Shown here one piece after another: positions 9,068 through 18,453 of a stretch of 34,979 bases of DNA (position 1 is its first letter; each line of letters opens with the position of its first letter). The notes under the pieces are model-generated. The model was not told the DNA's origin. It saw only the letters and a program-made list of their open reading frames with translations, and did no database searches. The stretch is from the NCBI RefSeq assembly GCF_008016795.1, contig NZ_SDIK01000032.1, positions 1 through 34,979 of the forward strand, in the 5' to 3' direction. The position numbers were made by a program, and so were the translations under genes. The stretch is from Prevotella brunnea. GTDB taxonomy: Bacteria; Bacteroidota; Bacteroidia; Bacteroidales; Bacteroidaceae.

Positions 9068-9247
9068 AAACTAAGCCGAGCAATGGAAATCAAGACCGGC
9101 GCAAAGCAGGGAACATATATGAGAGCAATGTTTCAACATTACGCAATGAATGGATGGCATACTCTCTGCGACTGGCAGGGCTAAACTGACTCTTTCGAAT
9201 ACATTTTCCTTCTTCGAAATCATTACGGTCAATGTAGAAGATAACCC

Positions 9248-9552
9248 GGCGATATGGGAAAAGTGCAATAATGTCCTGAATTTTCTTCATTCGTTTATCC
9301 AAAGCTTAGCTTTTGCTTTCCAAAAGCTTAGCTTTTGCAATGTAAAAGGTCATGAATTGAAGTGCAAAAGCTAAGCTTTTAAATCACAATTAATATCGTC
9401 TTGATTATCAACAGATTACGAATCGTGTCGCGAGCGTGGTTTTTGTAATGTAATTTCGTGATGCCGGGCGGGTCGAATGTTCGCTGTCAAGCGTCTGTTT
9501 GGCATCACCTGAATACGAATTGGAGGCATAAGGAGGCATGTGTTATCCGACA
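9248..9552 (-). repeat. Dispersed ~280-bp repeat, copy 3 (inverted)
   Basis: The reverse complement follows copies 1 and 2 from TCGTATTCAGGTGATG through ATTCGACCCGCCCGG, AAATTACATTACAAAAACCA, the AAGCTT palindromes and TAAACGAATGAAGAAAATTC. It also shares TTTTCCCATAT with copy 2 beyond GGACATTATTG. After its ATG the minus-strand frame runs on to 9090 (about 66 codons, with phrases such as VIFYIDRNDFEEGKCIRKSQ). This may be a remnant of a real protein, but I do not recognise it. Confidence 0.8.
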
Positions 9553-9753
9553 TTGGAACAGAATACGTCCGGTCTCATGATTTGACACGACTTTGCGTGG
9601 AAATAACAACATCATTCAGGAAGTCATTGGGAAGCGACAAAGGATTTTCCATAGTCATGCAACATCGGGAAATCCTGATGAATTGATGAGAAAAACATGA
9701 AAGAGGATGATTGAAAAAGCATCAATCGGGAAAGCCTTTTCAGTAAGTGTAAA

Positions 9754-9865
9754 ACGTCTCTATAGAGGTGTCAAGTACGTCTCTATAGAGGCGTTAAGCA
9801 TGTCTCTATAGAGGCGTAACACACGTCTCTATAGAGACGTTGAACACAGCTCTATAGAGACGTGT
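9754..9865. repeat. Five palindromes CTCTATAGAG at exact 23-bp spacing
   Basis: The perfect 10-bp palindrome CTCTATAGAG starts at 9758, 9781, 9804, 9827 and 9850, which is exactly 23 bp each time. The flanks are semi-conserved (ACGT on the left, GCGT or ACGT on the right), extending several copies to 18-bp dyads, and the spacers differ. It lies just past the probable terminator of the phosphorylase gene. It could be a cooperative protein-binding array, an iteron-like element or a tandem hairpin RNA; no gene covers it. Confidence 0.9.
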
Positions 9866-9883
9866 GACGGGGTTGTTCGTCGT

Positions 9884-9914
9884 GAAAAAAAGACATAAAA
9901 ACATCAGGATGTTT
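9884..9914 (-). terminator. Probable terminator of the glycogen operon
   Basis: On the minus strand, AAACATC (9914-9908) and GATGTTT (9905-9899) form a short stem. It is followed by a T-rich tract (TTTTATGTCTTTTTTT), 25 bp past the phosphorylase stop codon. Confidence 0.5.
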
Positions 9915-9938
9915 GCTTTTTCACACTCTCTCGGTTTA

Positions 9939-12497
9939 TCAGCCGAGCCACTTCACGTAAGCGAAGTCCTGACGATGAGGCAAGAGGTCTGACTTCGGAT
10001 ACATGCGCACGGCACACTTGTAGGCACCGGCTTCGTCCGGTGTGAATTCGAGACGGAAGGTGTAGAGGTTGCCCTCGTTCTTTACGAGCGTAAACGGTAG
10101 AACCTTATGAATATTGGTATCGTTGGCGGGATTGTTGTCCAAGACAACGAGTTCCAAGCCTACGGCATCTTGCAATCCCTTTTCATCGATGGTGCAGGTA
10201 AGGGTTTTTACTTCTCCGGTAACACCGTTGTGCAGTATGCCAATGTCGCCATCTACGACACTGATGCCGTCCCAACGTTCCGCGACGGTTTCTTTCCATC
10301 CGGCTATATCCTTTGCGAGCTTATTGTTGTCGGCGTGTAAACGTTGCGAACGCTCGGCAAGTTTCTCGTAGAACTTAGCGTAATAATCGTCCAATTGACG
10401 CTTCATGGTGTAATGTGGTGCAATGGTTGCGATGGAATTCTTCACCACCTTTACCCAATCGGCAGAATAATCTTTTCCTTCAGTCTTGTTAAAGTAGAGT
10501 GGGATGATTTCGTTTTCCAACAAGCTGTAGATGGTGGCAGCGTCCAATTGGTCTTGATAAGCTTGGTTTTGGTATGTACGTTCTTGCGGAAGCGCCCAAC
10601 CAGCGCCCTCGCGATAACCTTCCACCCACCATCCGTCGAGGACAGAGAGATTGACAACACCGTTAAGCTCAGCCTTCTCGCCTGATGTGCCACTGGCTTC
10701 GAGCGGGCGAGTCGGCGTGTTCATCCAGATATCTACACCCGAAACAAGACGACGCGCCAGCTGCATGTCGTAATCTTCGAGGAAGATAATCTTGCCAAGG
10801 AACTGCGGCATGCGTGAAATCTCAAATATGCGCTTGATCAATCCCTGACCAGCACCGTCTGCCGGGTGAGCCTTTCCTGAGAAGAAGAAGAGCACAGGAC
10901 GGTCGGGGTTGTTGACAATCCTATCGAGCCGGTCGAGGTCGGTGAAGAGAAGATGCGCCCGCTTGTAAGTCGCAAAACGGCGGCAGAAGCCTATCATCAG
11001 CGCATTGGGGTTGATTTTCTCAAGTATTGAGACAACCTTCGCAGGGTCGCCTTGGTTGCGGAGCCATTGTTGGGTGAACTTATCGCGGATATATTTGATG
11101 AGCTTGTTCTTCAAGGCCATACGCGTGTTCCAAATTTCCTCGTCCGAAACATTATAGATGGCATGCCAGATTTCCTCATTACTCTGGTCGCACATGAAAC
11201 TCTTGTCGAAATATTTATCATACACCTTGCGCCATTCGGTCGCCGTCCATGTAGGCAAGTGAACACCGTTGGTGACATAACCCACACTGTTTTCCTCGGG
11301 GAAATAACCCTTCCACAGCGGAGCGAACATCTTCTGGCTCACCCAACCATGAAGTTTCGACACACCGTTGATTTCCTGCGATGTGTTGCACGCGAACGTA
11401 CTCATGCAGAAACGCTCACTGTGATCTTCGGGATTGGTGCGCCCCATTCCGATAAACTCATCCCAAGAGATGCCCAACTTCGCAGGATATGCGCCCATGT
11501 ATTTGCCGAAAAGCTCCTCATCGAAATAGTCGTGTCCTGCTGGAACTGGTGTATGAACGGTGTAGATCGAAGAAGCACGAACCAACTCCATTGCCTGATT
11601 GAAGGTAAGTCCCTCTTCTATGTAATCGCATAAACGCTGAAGGTTACAGAGCGCCGCATGCCCCTCGTTACAGTGATAGACATCTTTCTTGATTCCGAGC
11701 TTCTTCAGTGTGAGCATGCCGCCGATACCGAGAAGAATCTCCTGCTTGATGCGGTTCTCCCAGTCGCCGCCGTAAAGGGCATGAGTGATTGACTTGTCGA
11801 ACTCGGAGTTCATGTCGTGGTCAGTGTCGAGCAAATAGAGCTTGATGCGCCCCACGTTTGCCACCCATACTAACGCATGCACGTGATAATTGCTATACGG
11901 AACATCAACCACCACCTGATTGCCATCCTTGTCGAGGACGCGTTCGATGGGCAGTGAGTTGAAATTCTGTGCATCGTATTTAGCCAACTGCTGACCATCC
12001 ATCGACAGACTCTGACGGAAATATCCGAAACGGTACAAGAATCCTACCGCGCAAAGGTCAACATTTGAGTCGGAAGCCTCCTTCAAATAATCGCCGGCGA
12101 GCATTCCCAGACCGCCGGAATATATCTTGAGCACTTGATTGAGACCATATTCCATGGAGAAATAAGCCACCGATGGGCGTTGCGTATTTGGCTTGACACT
12201 CATATAGTCAGTAAACATCTTGTAAACATCGTTCACCTTCTTCATCAGCGTCTTGTCCTTAACGATGGCCTGTTTGCGATCGTAACTCAAACGTTCGAGC
12301 AACAACACCGGATTATGTCCTACTTCTTCGTAGAGAGTCTCGTCCAAACTCTTAAACATGTTCCTTGCCTCGTAGTTCCAGCCCCACCACATGTTGTGAG
12401 CAAGTTCGTCGAGACAGCTAAGTTCCTTGGGAAGACTTGACTTCACATTCAACTCAATCCAATTTGGCTCATTTGAATAGTCAGATTTAATTTTCAT
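9939..12497 (-). CDS. glgP: Alpha-glucan (glycogen) phosphorylase, GT35
   Basis: This is an 852-residue enzyme of the short alpha-glucan phosphorylase type, which releases glucose-1-phosphate from stored glycogen in the cytoplasm. Family signatures include the N-terminal [55 protein letters not shown] split over residues near 100-145, [22 protein letters not shown] and [14 protein letters not shown], the segment around the active-site and cofactor region. The frame is open to 12674, but that extension overlaps the synthase gene. The ATG at 12497 follows an AGGGAAAA ribosome site and gives the family's usual length, so it is chosen. It lies 61 bp downstream of the glycogen synthase gene; the pair probably balances storage and breakdown of glycogen. 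No further glg genes are visible. Confidence 0.93.
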   Translation of the reverse strand: MKIKSDYSNEPNWIELNVKSSLPKELSCLDELAHNMWWGWNYEARNMFKSLDETLYEEVGHNPVLLLERLSYDRKQAIVKDKTLMKKVNDVYKMFTDYMSVKPNTQRPSVAYFSMEYGLNQVLKIYSGGLGMLAGDYLKEASDSNVDLCAVGFLYRFGYFRQSLSMDGQQLAKYDAQNFNSLPIERVLDKDGNQVVVDVPYSNYHVHALVWVANVGRIKLYLLDTDHDMNSEFDKSITHALYGGDWENRIKQEILLGIGGMLTLKKLGIKKDVYHCNEGHAALCNLQRLCDYIEEGLTFNQAMELVRASSIYTVHTPVPAGHDYFDEELFGKYMGAYPAKLGISWDEFIGMGRTNPEDHSERFCMSTFACNTSQEINGVSKLHGWVSQKMFAPLWKGYFPEENSVGYVTNGVHLPTWTATEWRKVYDKYFDKSFMCDQSNEEIWHAIYNVSDEEIWNTRMALKNKLIKYIRDKFTQQWLRNQGDPAKVVSILEKINPNALMIGFCRRFATYKRAHLLFTDLDRLDRIVNNPDRPVLFFFSGKAHPADGAGQGLIKRIFEISRMPQFLGKIIFLEDYDMQLARRLVSGVDIWMNTPTRPLEASGTSGEKAELNGVVNLSVLDGWWVEGYREGAGWALPQERTYQNQAYQDQLDAATIYSLLENEIIPLYFNKTEGKDYSADWVKVVKNSIATIAPHYTMKRQLDDYYAKFYEKLAERSQRLHADNNKLAKDIAGWKETVAERWDGISVVDGDIGILHNGVTGEVKTLTCTIDEKGLQDAVGLELVVLDNNPANDTNIHKVLPFTLVKNEGNLYTFRLEFTPDEAGAYKCAVRMYPKSDLLPHRQDFAYVKWLG

Positions 12498-12558
12498 AAT
12501 TTTCCCTATTGATTTTATGATTATGTTTTTGTTTTGTGTTATCTTGAAAATATCCTTA

Positions 12559-14214
12559 TCAATGTTCAGAAAGAGCGACTCTCTGCCGCATGTTCTCGAA
12601 TGCGGTAGCGTAAGCTCGTTCGTAATGGCAGAAAAATTCTTTCCAAAGTGCTTTGGAAGAGAGAAGACAAGCATTGCGGCGGCATTTGTTCACAGCGACT
12701 TTATCGAATGTGGAGAACCGCAGAATGGTGTCCTTGATAGCATCGGCTACATCGGAATAGTTATAATCCGTTCGATGAATTACCTGTACGCCATCTTCTA
12801 TTCCAATGTTTCCGCCCTTTGTCTTGTCAGCCCAAAGCCCAAAGCCGGAAAGATCGGTGGTAATGCAAGGCACCTTGAAAGCCACTGACTCCAAGGGTGT
12901 GTAACCCCAAGGCTCGTAATAAGAGGGGAATACACATAAATCGTTGCCCAGCACCATGTCATAATAAGAAAGATTGAGAATACCATCTTCGCCAATCAAA
13001 TAGCTGGGGATAAAGATGAGTTTCACCTTGTCATCTTTCTCATTCCGGATGTTCAGATGGCGCATCATGTTCAATACCTTATCATTGTCCATGTCGTACA
13101 GCCAATGTGTGATGTGCGGCTGCTCAAGGGGAGTATTCCATTCCCGGTCGCTTGTCAATCGTTCTTGAAGATCTTTGCGAGGACCTGCCACCCATCCCGG
13201 GACTTTTATGAACGCAAGCACATTTCTCCGTAAGCGCGTGTCGTTGTTCAGTCGGCTGACAGCTTCTATAAAAACATCAATCCCTTTGTTCCTGAACTCG
13301 TATCGACCGCTTGTCGAAATTATCAGTGCATCGTTGTCAATTGCCGTGCCGGTAAGGGCGTTGGCAATGCGCACCAAACGTTGGCGGGCTGCTTTGCGCT
13401 TGTTGTTGAATTGTATCGCTCGGGGAATGAAGTTGTCCTCAAAGCCATTGGGCAGCACCACATCAACCGGCTTGTCGAGCAACTCCCGGCACTCTTTTGC
13501 GGTGATGTCGCTCACGGTGGTGAAACAGTCCGCATGGTGGGCGGTCTGCTTTTCTATGGAATGTTTACTTTGCATATTTAGCTCGAAAGCCATTTGGTCG
13601 CCATTGTAGTCGGAGAGATATTCGTAAAGCGGTTTGTTGTTTCCGGCAATGCTGCGCCCTATGCAGGTGGCATGTGTGGTGAAGATGGAGGCTATCTGTG
13701 GCAAAAGCTTCTGTAAGAAAAGGACAGCGAATCCGGTCTGCCATTCATTGGCATGGAACAGTACGTTGGGCGTATCGGTTAAGTAAAATTGATAGAAACT
13801 TTCAACCGTCAGGGCGACGGCGTATGAGAAGAGAGCGGATTCATCGTAATCGCCGTAGGCGTGAAGACTATCCACCCCATAATCTTCCCACAACTTGCCG
13901 TATAAGCTGTTTTTTCTTGAGGAAAAAGGTGAAGAATCTACCAAGAACGCGATAGGACTGCCCGGGACAGACCATCTTCCTATTCTTACGTGCAATCCGG
14001 ATTGGCGTGCCACCTCTTTCCATTCTTGAAACAAGGACACATCTTCAATAAAAAAAGGATTTGCTTTATCCTGCCAACAATCAGGTCCGATAAAGATAAC
14101 CTTATCACGCATCTTGTCTTGCATGGTCTTCGCCCTCGTTGAGAGCACCGTGTAAATTCCTCCTACTTTGTTACAAACCTCCCAACTGGTCTCAAAAATG
14201 AAATCCGGAAACAT
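12559..14214 (-). CDS. Glycogen synthase, eukaryote-like GT3 type
   Basis: This is a 551-residue retaining glucosyltransferase that extends glycogen in the cytoplasm. The N-terminus [20 protein letters not shown] is the hallmark of the GT3 (animal/fungal glycogen synthase) family that Bacteroidetes also carry; bacterial GT5 GlgA enzymes instead begin with a KTGGL-type motif. Other landmarks are [43 protein letters not shown] and the C-terminal donor-binding segment [17 protein letters not shown]. At 551 residues it is shorter than eukaryotic GT3 enzymes (about 700), as expected for a bacterial form without regulatory tails. It is the first gene of a two-gene unit with the phosphorylase. Its ATG follows an AAAGG-type ribosome site, and a -7 element lies at 14257-14250. 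Confidence 0.92.
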   Translation of the reverse strand: MFPDFIFETSWEVCNKVGGIYTVLSTRAKTMQDKMRDKVIFIGPDCWQDKANPFFIEDVSLFQEWKEVARQSGLHVRIGRWSVPGSPIAFLVDSSPFSSRKNSLYGKLWEDYGVDSLHAYGDYDESALFSYAVALTVESFYQFYLTDTPNVLFHANEWQTGFAVLFLQKLLPQIASIFTTHATCIGRSIAGNNKPLYEYLSDYNGDQMAFELNMQSKHSIEKQTAHHADCFTTVSDITAKECRELLDKPVDVVLPNGFEDNFIPRAIQFNNKRKAARQRLVRIANALTGTAIDNDALIISTSGRYEFRNKGIDVFIEAVSRLNNDTRLRRNVLAFIKVPGWVAGPRKDLQERLTSDREWNTPLEQPHITHWLYDMDNDKVLNMMRHLNIRNEKDDKVKLIFIPSYLIGEDGILNLSYYDMVLGNDLCVFPSYYEPWGYTPLESVAFKVPCITTDLSGFGLWADKTKGGNIGIEDGVQVIHRTDYNYSDVADAIKDTILRFSTFDKVAVNKCRRNACLLSSKALWKEFFCHYERAYATAFENMRQRVALSEH

Positions 14215-14249
14215 CCTTTACCTTTTAATATAATACTAATCTTGCGCTG

Positions 14250-14257
14250 CAAAGATA
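14250..14257 (-). promoter_or_regulatory. -7 element for the glycogen operon
   Basis: TATCTTTG on the minus strand (14257-14250) lies 35 bp upstream of the synthase ATG. The -33 element is weak: a T-rich tract, with no TTG at the ideal distance. Confidence 0.45.
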
Positions 14258-14331
14258 GCAAAAAAAAGTGAAACTAAACGAAGAACGCTGTTTATTTCAA
14301 TTTTACAAAGTACGGATAACGGAAAAATTCT

Positions 14332-14339
14332 TATCTTTG
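14332..14339 (+). promoter_or_regulatory. -7 element for the small secreted protein gene
   Basis: TATCTTTG on the plus strand lies 25 bp before the ATG at 14365. It makes a divergent promoter pair with the glycogen operon. No clear TTG is visible at -33. Confidence 0.45.
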
Positions 14340-14364
14340 CAACATATAAACGAAAGGATAGAGC

Positions 14365-14865
14365 ATGGAACGACTTATATGTTTGATTGCCACCATCGTC
14401 TTCATGACCATGGCAACGGCGCAAAACAATGTAGAGCAGTACGCGAATTCAAAAAGTGATGAAAATCAAAACGTAATCGTGTGTGATACGTTGTCGAGTG
14501 CAAATAAAAATAATTCTGTGTTTAAGGGGCATTTTGAAAATGAAGAATATCAAGTTTGGTTGGATCTTGACCTTTACCATCAAACCGTTATCGTGCCCAA
14601 TCAGGAGGTTTTCGGCAATCTGCCCGGATATCTCGGAGCGAAACGCGATACGAGGAAATGGCTGATTACCGATAGCGAAGTACAAGGAAAGGAGGCATTG
14701 CTCACCATTATCAACGACTATGGAAGCGAGGATTTAACCGCACGCATCACGCTTAACGATGACGGTTCATACACCTTTACGCAAGAGAAAGGTAGCACGA
14801 TTAGAATCGTTGTCAATCGCAAATGGGTGAAATTGCCTAAGAAGCTCATTTTCGTCAAGAAATAA
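14365..14865 (+). CDS. Small secreted protein of unknown function
   Basis: This is a 166-residue protein with a signal peptide (MERLICLIATIVFMTMATAQ) and predicted cleavage after the AxA-like end, so it is probably periplasmic or secreted. The mature part is beta-rich and Lys/Asp-rich: WLDLDLYHQTVIVPNQEVFG, then TARITLNDDGSYTFTQEKGS and a basic C-terminus. I do not recognise a family. It has its own promoter (14332) and a ribosome site (AAAGGA) 10 bp before the ATG, which supports a real gene. It is transcribed divergently from the glycogen genes; no functional link can be shown. Confidence 0.75.
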   Translation: MERLICLIATIVFMTMATAQNNVEQYANSKSDENQNVIVCDTLSSANKNNSVFKGHFENEEYQVWLDLDLYHQTVIVPNQEVFGNLPGYLGAKRDTRKWLITDSEVQGKEALLTIINDYGSEDLTARITLNDDGSYTFTQEKGSTIRIVVNRKWVKLPKKLIFVKK

Positions 14866-14919
14866 CAACGACGTGCAACCCCATCCATAACTTCATTTTA
14901 ACTCAAAATAGCATTCGTT

Positions 14920-14992
14920 TTGCAAAAGCTTAGCTATTGCATTGCAAAACCTAAGCTTTTGGATGGTAAAAGGTAAGCTTTTGGAGTGCAAC
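14920..14992. repeat. AAGCTT palindrome cluster, partial relative of the dispersed repeat
   Basis: TTGCAAAAGCTTAGCTATTG, CCTAAGCTTTTGG and GGTAAGCTTTTGGAGTGCAA resemble the palindromic core of the ~280-bp repeat. The ATTCGACCCG and GAAATTATATTAC parts are absent. It forms alternative hairpins. Confidence 0.65.
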
Positions 14993-15118
14993 TAATCAAC
15001 GAAAATGAAGAAATATCGAAGTTGGTGTAAACTGACTGATAATGAGAAGGAAACGGAATAATTTGCATAGAACTTCCTTTTTCAAAAAGGGCAGGTATAC
15101 GCAGATTTAGGCAGAAGT

Positions 15119-15181
15119 TCAGTTACTAAACCGTTACCCGATTTTGCCATAGGTAACGATGGAGTAATTTTCGGTAACTGA
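15119..15181. repeat. Inverted GTTAC/GTAAC word cluster upstream of the integrases
   Basis: TCAGTTAC (15119-15126) is the inverse of GTAACTGA (15174-15181), and CGTTACC (15132-15138) is the inverse of GGTAACG (15152-15158). Four related words within 63 bp, 100 bp before the first recombinase gene, could be arm-type binding sites or an autoregulatory operator. Confidence 0.5.
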
Positions 15182-15280
15182 GTTATTTTCGCTCGTGTGG
15201 CTGTTGCTGCGGTTGGCAGTTTTCTGCATAAGTGAGGAACGCTTTGAAATTGGTAATTTTGCCACAAAACATCAAAGCGT

Positions 15281-16510
15281 ATGAAAACAGAAAAAATGAA
15301 GGTGTTGCTCTACCTCAAAAAGAGTGGTCTGGACAAGTCGGGTAAAGCACCGATTATGGGACGGATAACCATTGGGCGTTCCATCGCACAGTTCAGTTGC
15401 AAGCTCTCCTGCAATCCTGACTTGTGGAATCCCCGTGAGAGCAGAATGGACGGAAAAAGTCGTGAGGCGGTGGAGGTGAATGGCAGGTTGGAGAACTTGC
15501 TGCTGTCCATTCAGTCAGCCTATCAGTCTTTGCTTGCAAGAGGTTGCCCATTTGACGTAACCGATGTGAAGGAACTGTTTCAAGGCAGTGTGCAGACACG
15601 GTGCATGCTCATCGAAAGGCTTGATATGCTCATCAAAGAGAAAGAAAGTCATATCGGTGTAGACCTCAGAAAAGAGTCAATGGCAAGCTATCACTCCACG
15701 AGAATCCACTTGCAGGAGTTCATCCAAGCGAAGTATAAGGTTTCTGACTTAGCCTTCTCACAACTGACAGAGAACTTCATCCATGAGTTTCAGCAGTACT
15801 TCTTGGGAGAGTGTGGATTTCAGGAAAGCTCATTCTACAATGTCGCCACCCATTTGAAAACAGTTTGCAGGCTGGCTTACCGTGAGGGATTGGCAGACAT
15901 CCTGCTTTTCGACAAAGTCAAAATCAGCAAGGGCGATAAGAAACTCCCAAAGGCACTTGACAGACGTTCACTTGACAAACTAATGAATACCCACTTCGGA
16001 GAGTTGGAGGAAGAAATGGAAACAGCAAGGGATTTGTTTGTTTTTGCCTGTCATACAGGTGTAGCCTATTGTGATTTAATGGGATTAAGTAAGACACATC
16101 TTGTCCGTGATGATGAGGAAAATCTTTGGATGAAGTTCAATAGGAAGAAGACAGGTGTACTTTGCCGTATTAAGTTGTTGCCTGAAGCGATTAGGATAAT
16201 AGAGAAGTATCGAGGCGAAGAAAGGGAAAGACTGCTGCCACAGATGAAGTATGCCACCTATCAGTCGTATCTTAAAGCATTGCGCCTTAGAGAGGATATA
16301 GCCTTTCCCTTTACCACGCATACGGCAAGACACACCTTTGCCACACTTATCACGCTTGAGCAAGGAGTACCTATTGAAACGGTGAGCAAGATGCTCGGAC
16401 ATAGCAACGTAAGCATGACCGAGCGTTATGCAAAGGTTACACCCAAGAAACTCTTTGAGGAATTTGACCGTTTCCTTTCTTTCACCGAAGAAATGCAACT
16501 GGCTATCTAA
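15281..16510 (+). CDS. Tyrosine recombinase, CTnDOT-like, first of a tandem pair
   Basis: This is a 409-residue site-specific recombinase with the Bacteroidetes layout: an N-terminal arm-binding region (1-110), a SAM-like core-binding domain (about 115-215) and a C-terminal catalytic domain. Visible catalytic residues are Lys in FNRKKTG, His/Arg in HTARHTFATL, His in LGHSNVS and the nucleophile Tyr383 in TERYAKV. The first Arg, normally in GLRxSE, is replaced (HTGVAYCDLMGL), as in CTnDOT-type integrases. It starts at an ATG after a clear gap and is followed 59 bp later by a second recombinase. Its role is integration or excision of a mobile element, or inversion of a nearby segment; which one is not decidable here. 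Confidence 0.9.
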   Translation: MKTEKMKVLLYLKKSGLDKSGKAPIMGRITIGRSIAQFSCKLSCNPDLWNPRESRMDGKSREAVEVNGRLENLLLSIQSAYQSLLARGCPFDVTDVKELFQGSVQTRCMLIERLDMLIKEKESHIGVDLRKESMASYHSTRIHLQEFIQAKYKVSDLAFSQLTENFIHEFQQYFLGECGFQESSFYNVATHLKTVCRLAYREGLADILLFDKVKISKGDKKLPKALDRRSLDKLMNTHFGELEEEMETARDLFVFACHTGVAYCDLMGLSKTHLVRDDEENLWMKFNRKKTGVLCRIKLLPEAIRIIEKYRGEERERLLPQMKYATYQSYLKALRLREDIAFPFTTHTARHTFATLITLEQGVPIETVSKMLGHSNVSMTERYAKVTPKKLFEEFDRFLSFTEEMQLAI

Positions 16511-16569
16511 TCCTTATCAAATCATTTGATTTATTATCTATTCATTTAAAATTTCAAAATACCAAGACA

Positions 16570-17865
16570 ATGAGAAGTACATTCAAGATTCTGTTCTATA
16601 TCAACAGACAGAAGACAAAGGCAGACGGCAATACTACCATTCTCTGCCGTATCACCATTGACGGAAAGAATACCGCCATTACCACAGGAGAAGAGTGTAA
16701 ATTCTCCGAGTGGAACACCAAGCAGGGTTTGACAACCAACAAGAAGACCAATCAAAGAATTAATGAGTTCAGGGATTTAGTGGAAAAGACCTATCGGGAC
16801 ATTCTTGTAAAGGATGGAGTAGTAAGTGTGGAACTTGTAAAAAACCGCTTACAGGGTATTGCCACCAATCCGACCACACTCCTTGCCATGAGCAGGGCGG
16901 AACTGCAAGCAGTCAAAGAAAGCGTTGGCAGGTCAAGGGCAGAGGGCACTTATCTGAACCTGTTCTATTCTGACAGAAATCTCCGTGAATTTGTCGAAAA
17001 CAAAGGAGTGCAGGACATACCCATCGGAATAATTACAGAGGACTTGTTCGAGGAATACCGCTTCTTTCTCAAAAAGCGTGGACTGAAAGCATCTACCGTC
17101 AACAGCAACCTCTGCTGGCTGAGCCGACTAATGTTCCGTGCTGTCAGCAAGAGGATTATACGCTATAATCCGTTTGAGAATGCCAAGTATGAGAAGGAGG
17201 AAAAGAAGATACGTTTTATGCAAAAGAGCGATGTAATGAAACTTATGTCAATGAGAATGAATGACAAGGAAACAGAGTTAGCAAGACAGATGTTCATCTT
17301 TTCCTGCTTTACAGGCTTGGCTATCTCAGACATGGAAAATTTGGAATACAAGCATATCCAAACGACAGCGGATGGACAGATGTATATAAGAAAGGAACGT
17401 CAGAAAACCAAGGTTGAGTTCATCGTGCCGTTACATCCCATAGCGGAAGCCATCATCAGTCATTGCCGGAAAGAGCCGGAAAGAAGCGAGGTACAGCAGA
17501 CGGTGAAAGAAAAAGGCGACCACCTTGTTTTTCACCGTGATTGCAGCCGCAGTGTCATGGATACCAAACTGAGCATCGTGGGAAAGGCTTGCGGTATCCG
17601 CCAAAGACTTTCCTTCCACATGGCAAGGCATACGTTTGGCACGATGTGCCTTAGCGCAGGAATACCTATTGAGAGTATAGCCAAGATGATGGGACACGCC
17701 TCCATATCAAGCACTCAAGTTTATGCGCAGGTGACGGACAAAAAGATATCAGAGGATATGGACAGGCTCATTGCCAAGCAATCAGTAAAGGAAAAGGAAA
17801 CTATGGAGAGAGAGGCTTGTGAACCTTCGGATATTGTAATCTGTAAAATGGAAGAAACGGCATGA
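16570..17865 (+). CDS. Tyrosine recombinase, CTnDOT-like, second of a tandem pair
   Basis: This is a 431-residue recombinase organised like its upstream neighbour but clearly divergent from it. Catalytic-domain landmarks are CFTGLAISDMENL, with the usual first Arg again missing, Lys in RQKTKVEF, MARHTFGTMCLS, MGHASISS and Tyr385 in STQVYAQV. The C-terminal ~45 residues past the Tyr are Glu/Lys-rich and longer than usual. Its stop codon overlaps the ATG of the next small gene (ATGA), so the two are translationally coupled. Tandem recombinases of this kind are found at ends of Bacteroidetes integrative elements. They may act together on two different core sites. Confidence 0.9.
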   Translation: MRSTFKILFYINRQKTKADGNTTILCRITIDGKNTAITTGEECKFSEWNTKQGLTTNKKTNQRINEFRDLVEKTYRDILVKDGVVSVELVKNRLQGIATNPTTLLAMSRAELQAVKESVGRSRAEGTYLNLFYSDRNLREFVENKGVQDIPIGIITEDLFEEYRFFLKKRGLKASTVNSNLCWLSRLMFRAVSKRIIRYNPFENAKYEKEEKKIRFMQKSDVMKLMSMRMNDKETELARQMFIFSCFTGLAISDMENLEYKHIQTTADGQMYIRKERQKTKVEFIVPLHPIAEAIISHCRKEPERSEVQQTVKEKGDHLVFHRDCSRSVMDTKLSIVGKACGIRQRLSFHMARHTFGTMCLSAGIPIESIAKMMGHASISSTQVYAQVTDKKISEDMDRLIAKQSVKEKETMEREACEPSDIVICKMEETA

Positions 17866-18278
17866 AAACAAACAACAATCCAAAAATAAGAACAAACACT
17901 TCCAATCAGCGTAGTTATTTTGATTGGGGCAGCAAAATGCAAGTCATTCGCAAAGGAAACGGAGAGATAGCCATGACAGAGAGTGAACTTGTGAGGTTCT
18001 TCGGTGTGACGTGGAGAAAACTCAATTATAGGCTTCAGACGATTATGAAATCTTCCAACCTGCATCCCGATGAAAGGTGTGCAGGTGAAGAACCTGTTTT
18101 CATCAACGGACAACTTAAAGGTTATGCACCGCTCTATCCTCTTTCAATTATCATTGCCCTGTCCTTTCTGTTAAGCAGCACCGAAGCGTATTTGTTCAGA
18201 AAGTACATCAGTAGAAAATTGCAGACAGAGGCTGCCATTGTAACGCCAATCTTCCTGTTGGGCAATACCAAGAACTGA
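17862..18278 (+). CDS. Small protein coupled to the recombinases, possible excision/DNA-binding factor
   Basis: This is a 138-residue protein whose ATG overlaps the stop codon of the second recombinase. The segment MTESELVRFFGVTWRKLNYR (about 38-57) looks like a helix-turn-helix and would suit an accessory DNA-bending or excision factor. The second half is hydrophobic (YPLSIIIALSFLLSSTEAYL), which is odd for such a factor and may be a buried helix or a membrane segment. I do not recognise a named family. The function is inferred from coupling to recombinases only. Confidence 0.7.
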   Translation: MKTNNNPKIRTNTSNQRSYFDWGSKMQVIRKGNGEIAMTESELVRFFGVTWRKLNYRLQTIMKSSNLHPDERCAGEEPVFINGQLKGYAPLYPLSIIIALSFLLSSTEAYLFRKYISRKLQTEAAIVTPIFLLGNTKN

Positions 18279-18288
18279 TGAATATATT

Positions 18289-18435
18289 TCCTTTTTCTTT
18301 CACTGATTATATCTTACTACATTACTACAATAAGAGTTAAAGCGGTGAAAGAAAAAAGGATTAACTTGTAGTAAAGTACTCGAAAATAATGGTACTACGC
18401 AGTAACTACATTTGCCTTTCTCTTTCATCGCTTTA
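18289..18435. repeat. Three-armed inverted repeat between the recombinase and peptide operons
   Basis: Arm 2 (18338-18360) pairs with arm 3 (18413-18435): 15 contiguous pairs at 18338-18352 / 18421-18435, then broken pairing. Arm 1 (TCCTTTTTCTTTCAC, 18289-18303) is an alternative partner of arm 2. The enclosed segment has a second dyad (TGTAGT/ACTACA and AGTAC/GTACT) plus repeated TTACTACA words. It sits between convergent operons, so it could be a bidirectional terminator; the repeated TACTACA words could equally be recombinase sites. Confidence 0.65.
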
Positions 18436-18453
18436 TTACGGATAAAAAGGAGA

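Larger units (their letters stand above)
14866..15280. other. Intergenic region left of the integrase genes
   Basis: No gene is visible. It contains a partial cluster of AAGCTT palindromes (14920-14992), a run of inverted GTTAC/GTAAC words (15119-15181) and a GC-richer stretch with CTGTTGCTGCGG. This is where a left attachment site of the recombinase-bearing element would be expected, but no duplicated core could be confirmed. Confidence 0.5.

Noticed and set aside
9090..9302. 70-codon minus-strand ORF running out of repeat copy 3
   Set aside because: Its protein-like composition (VIFYIDRNDFEEGKCIRKSQ) is suggestive of a gene remnant, but there is no family match I can name and no independent promoter. 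It is kept as a remark in the repeat entry.
9754..9865. CRISPR array at the 23-bp repeats
   Set aside because: The repeat core is only 10-18 bp, spacers are 5-13 bp and no cas genes are nearby, so the geometry does not fit CRISPR.
11052..11633. 193-codon plus-strand ORF within the phosphorylase gene
   Set aside because: It is antisense to a strongly conserved enzyme; the frame is a by-product of codon usage.
12498..12674. N-terminal extension of the phosphorylase to 12674
   Set aside because: It would overlap the synthase gene by 116 bp and add residues absent from the family. The ATG at 12497 has an RBS and fits the usual length.
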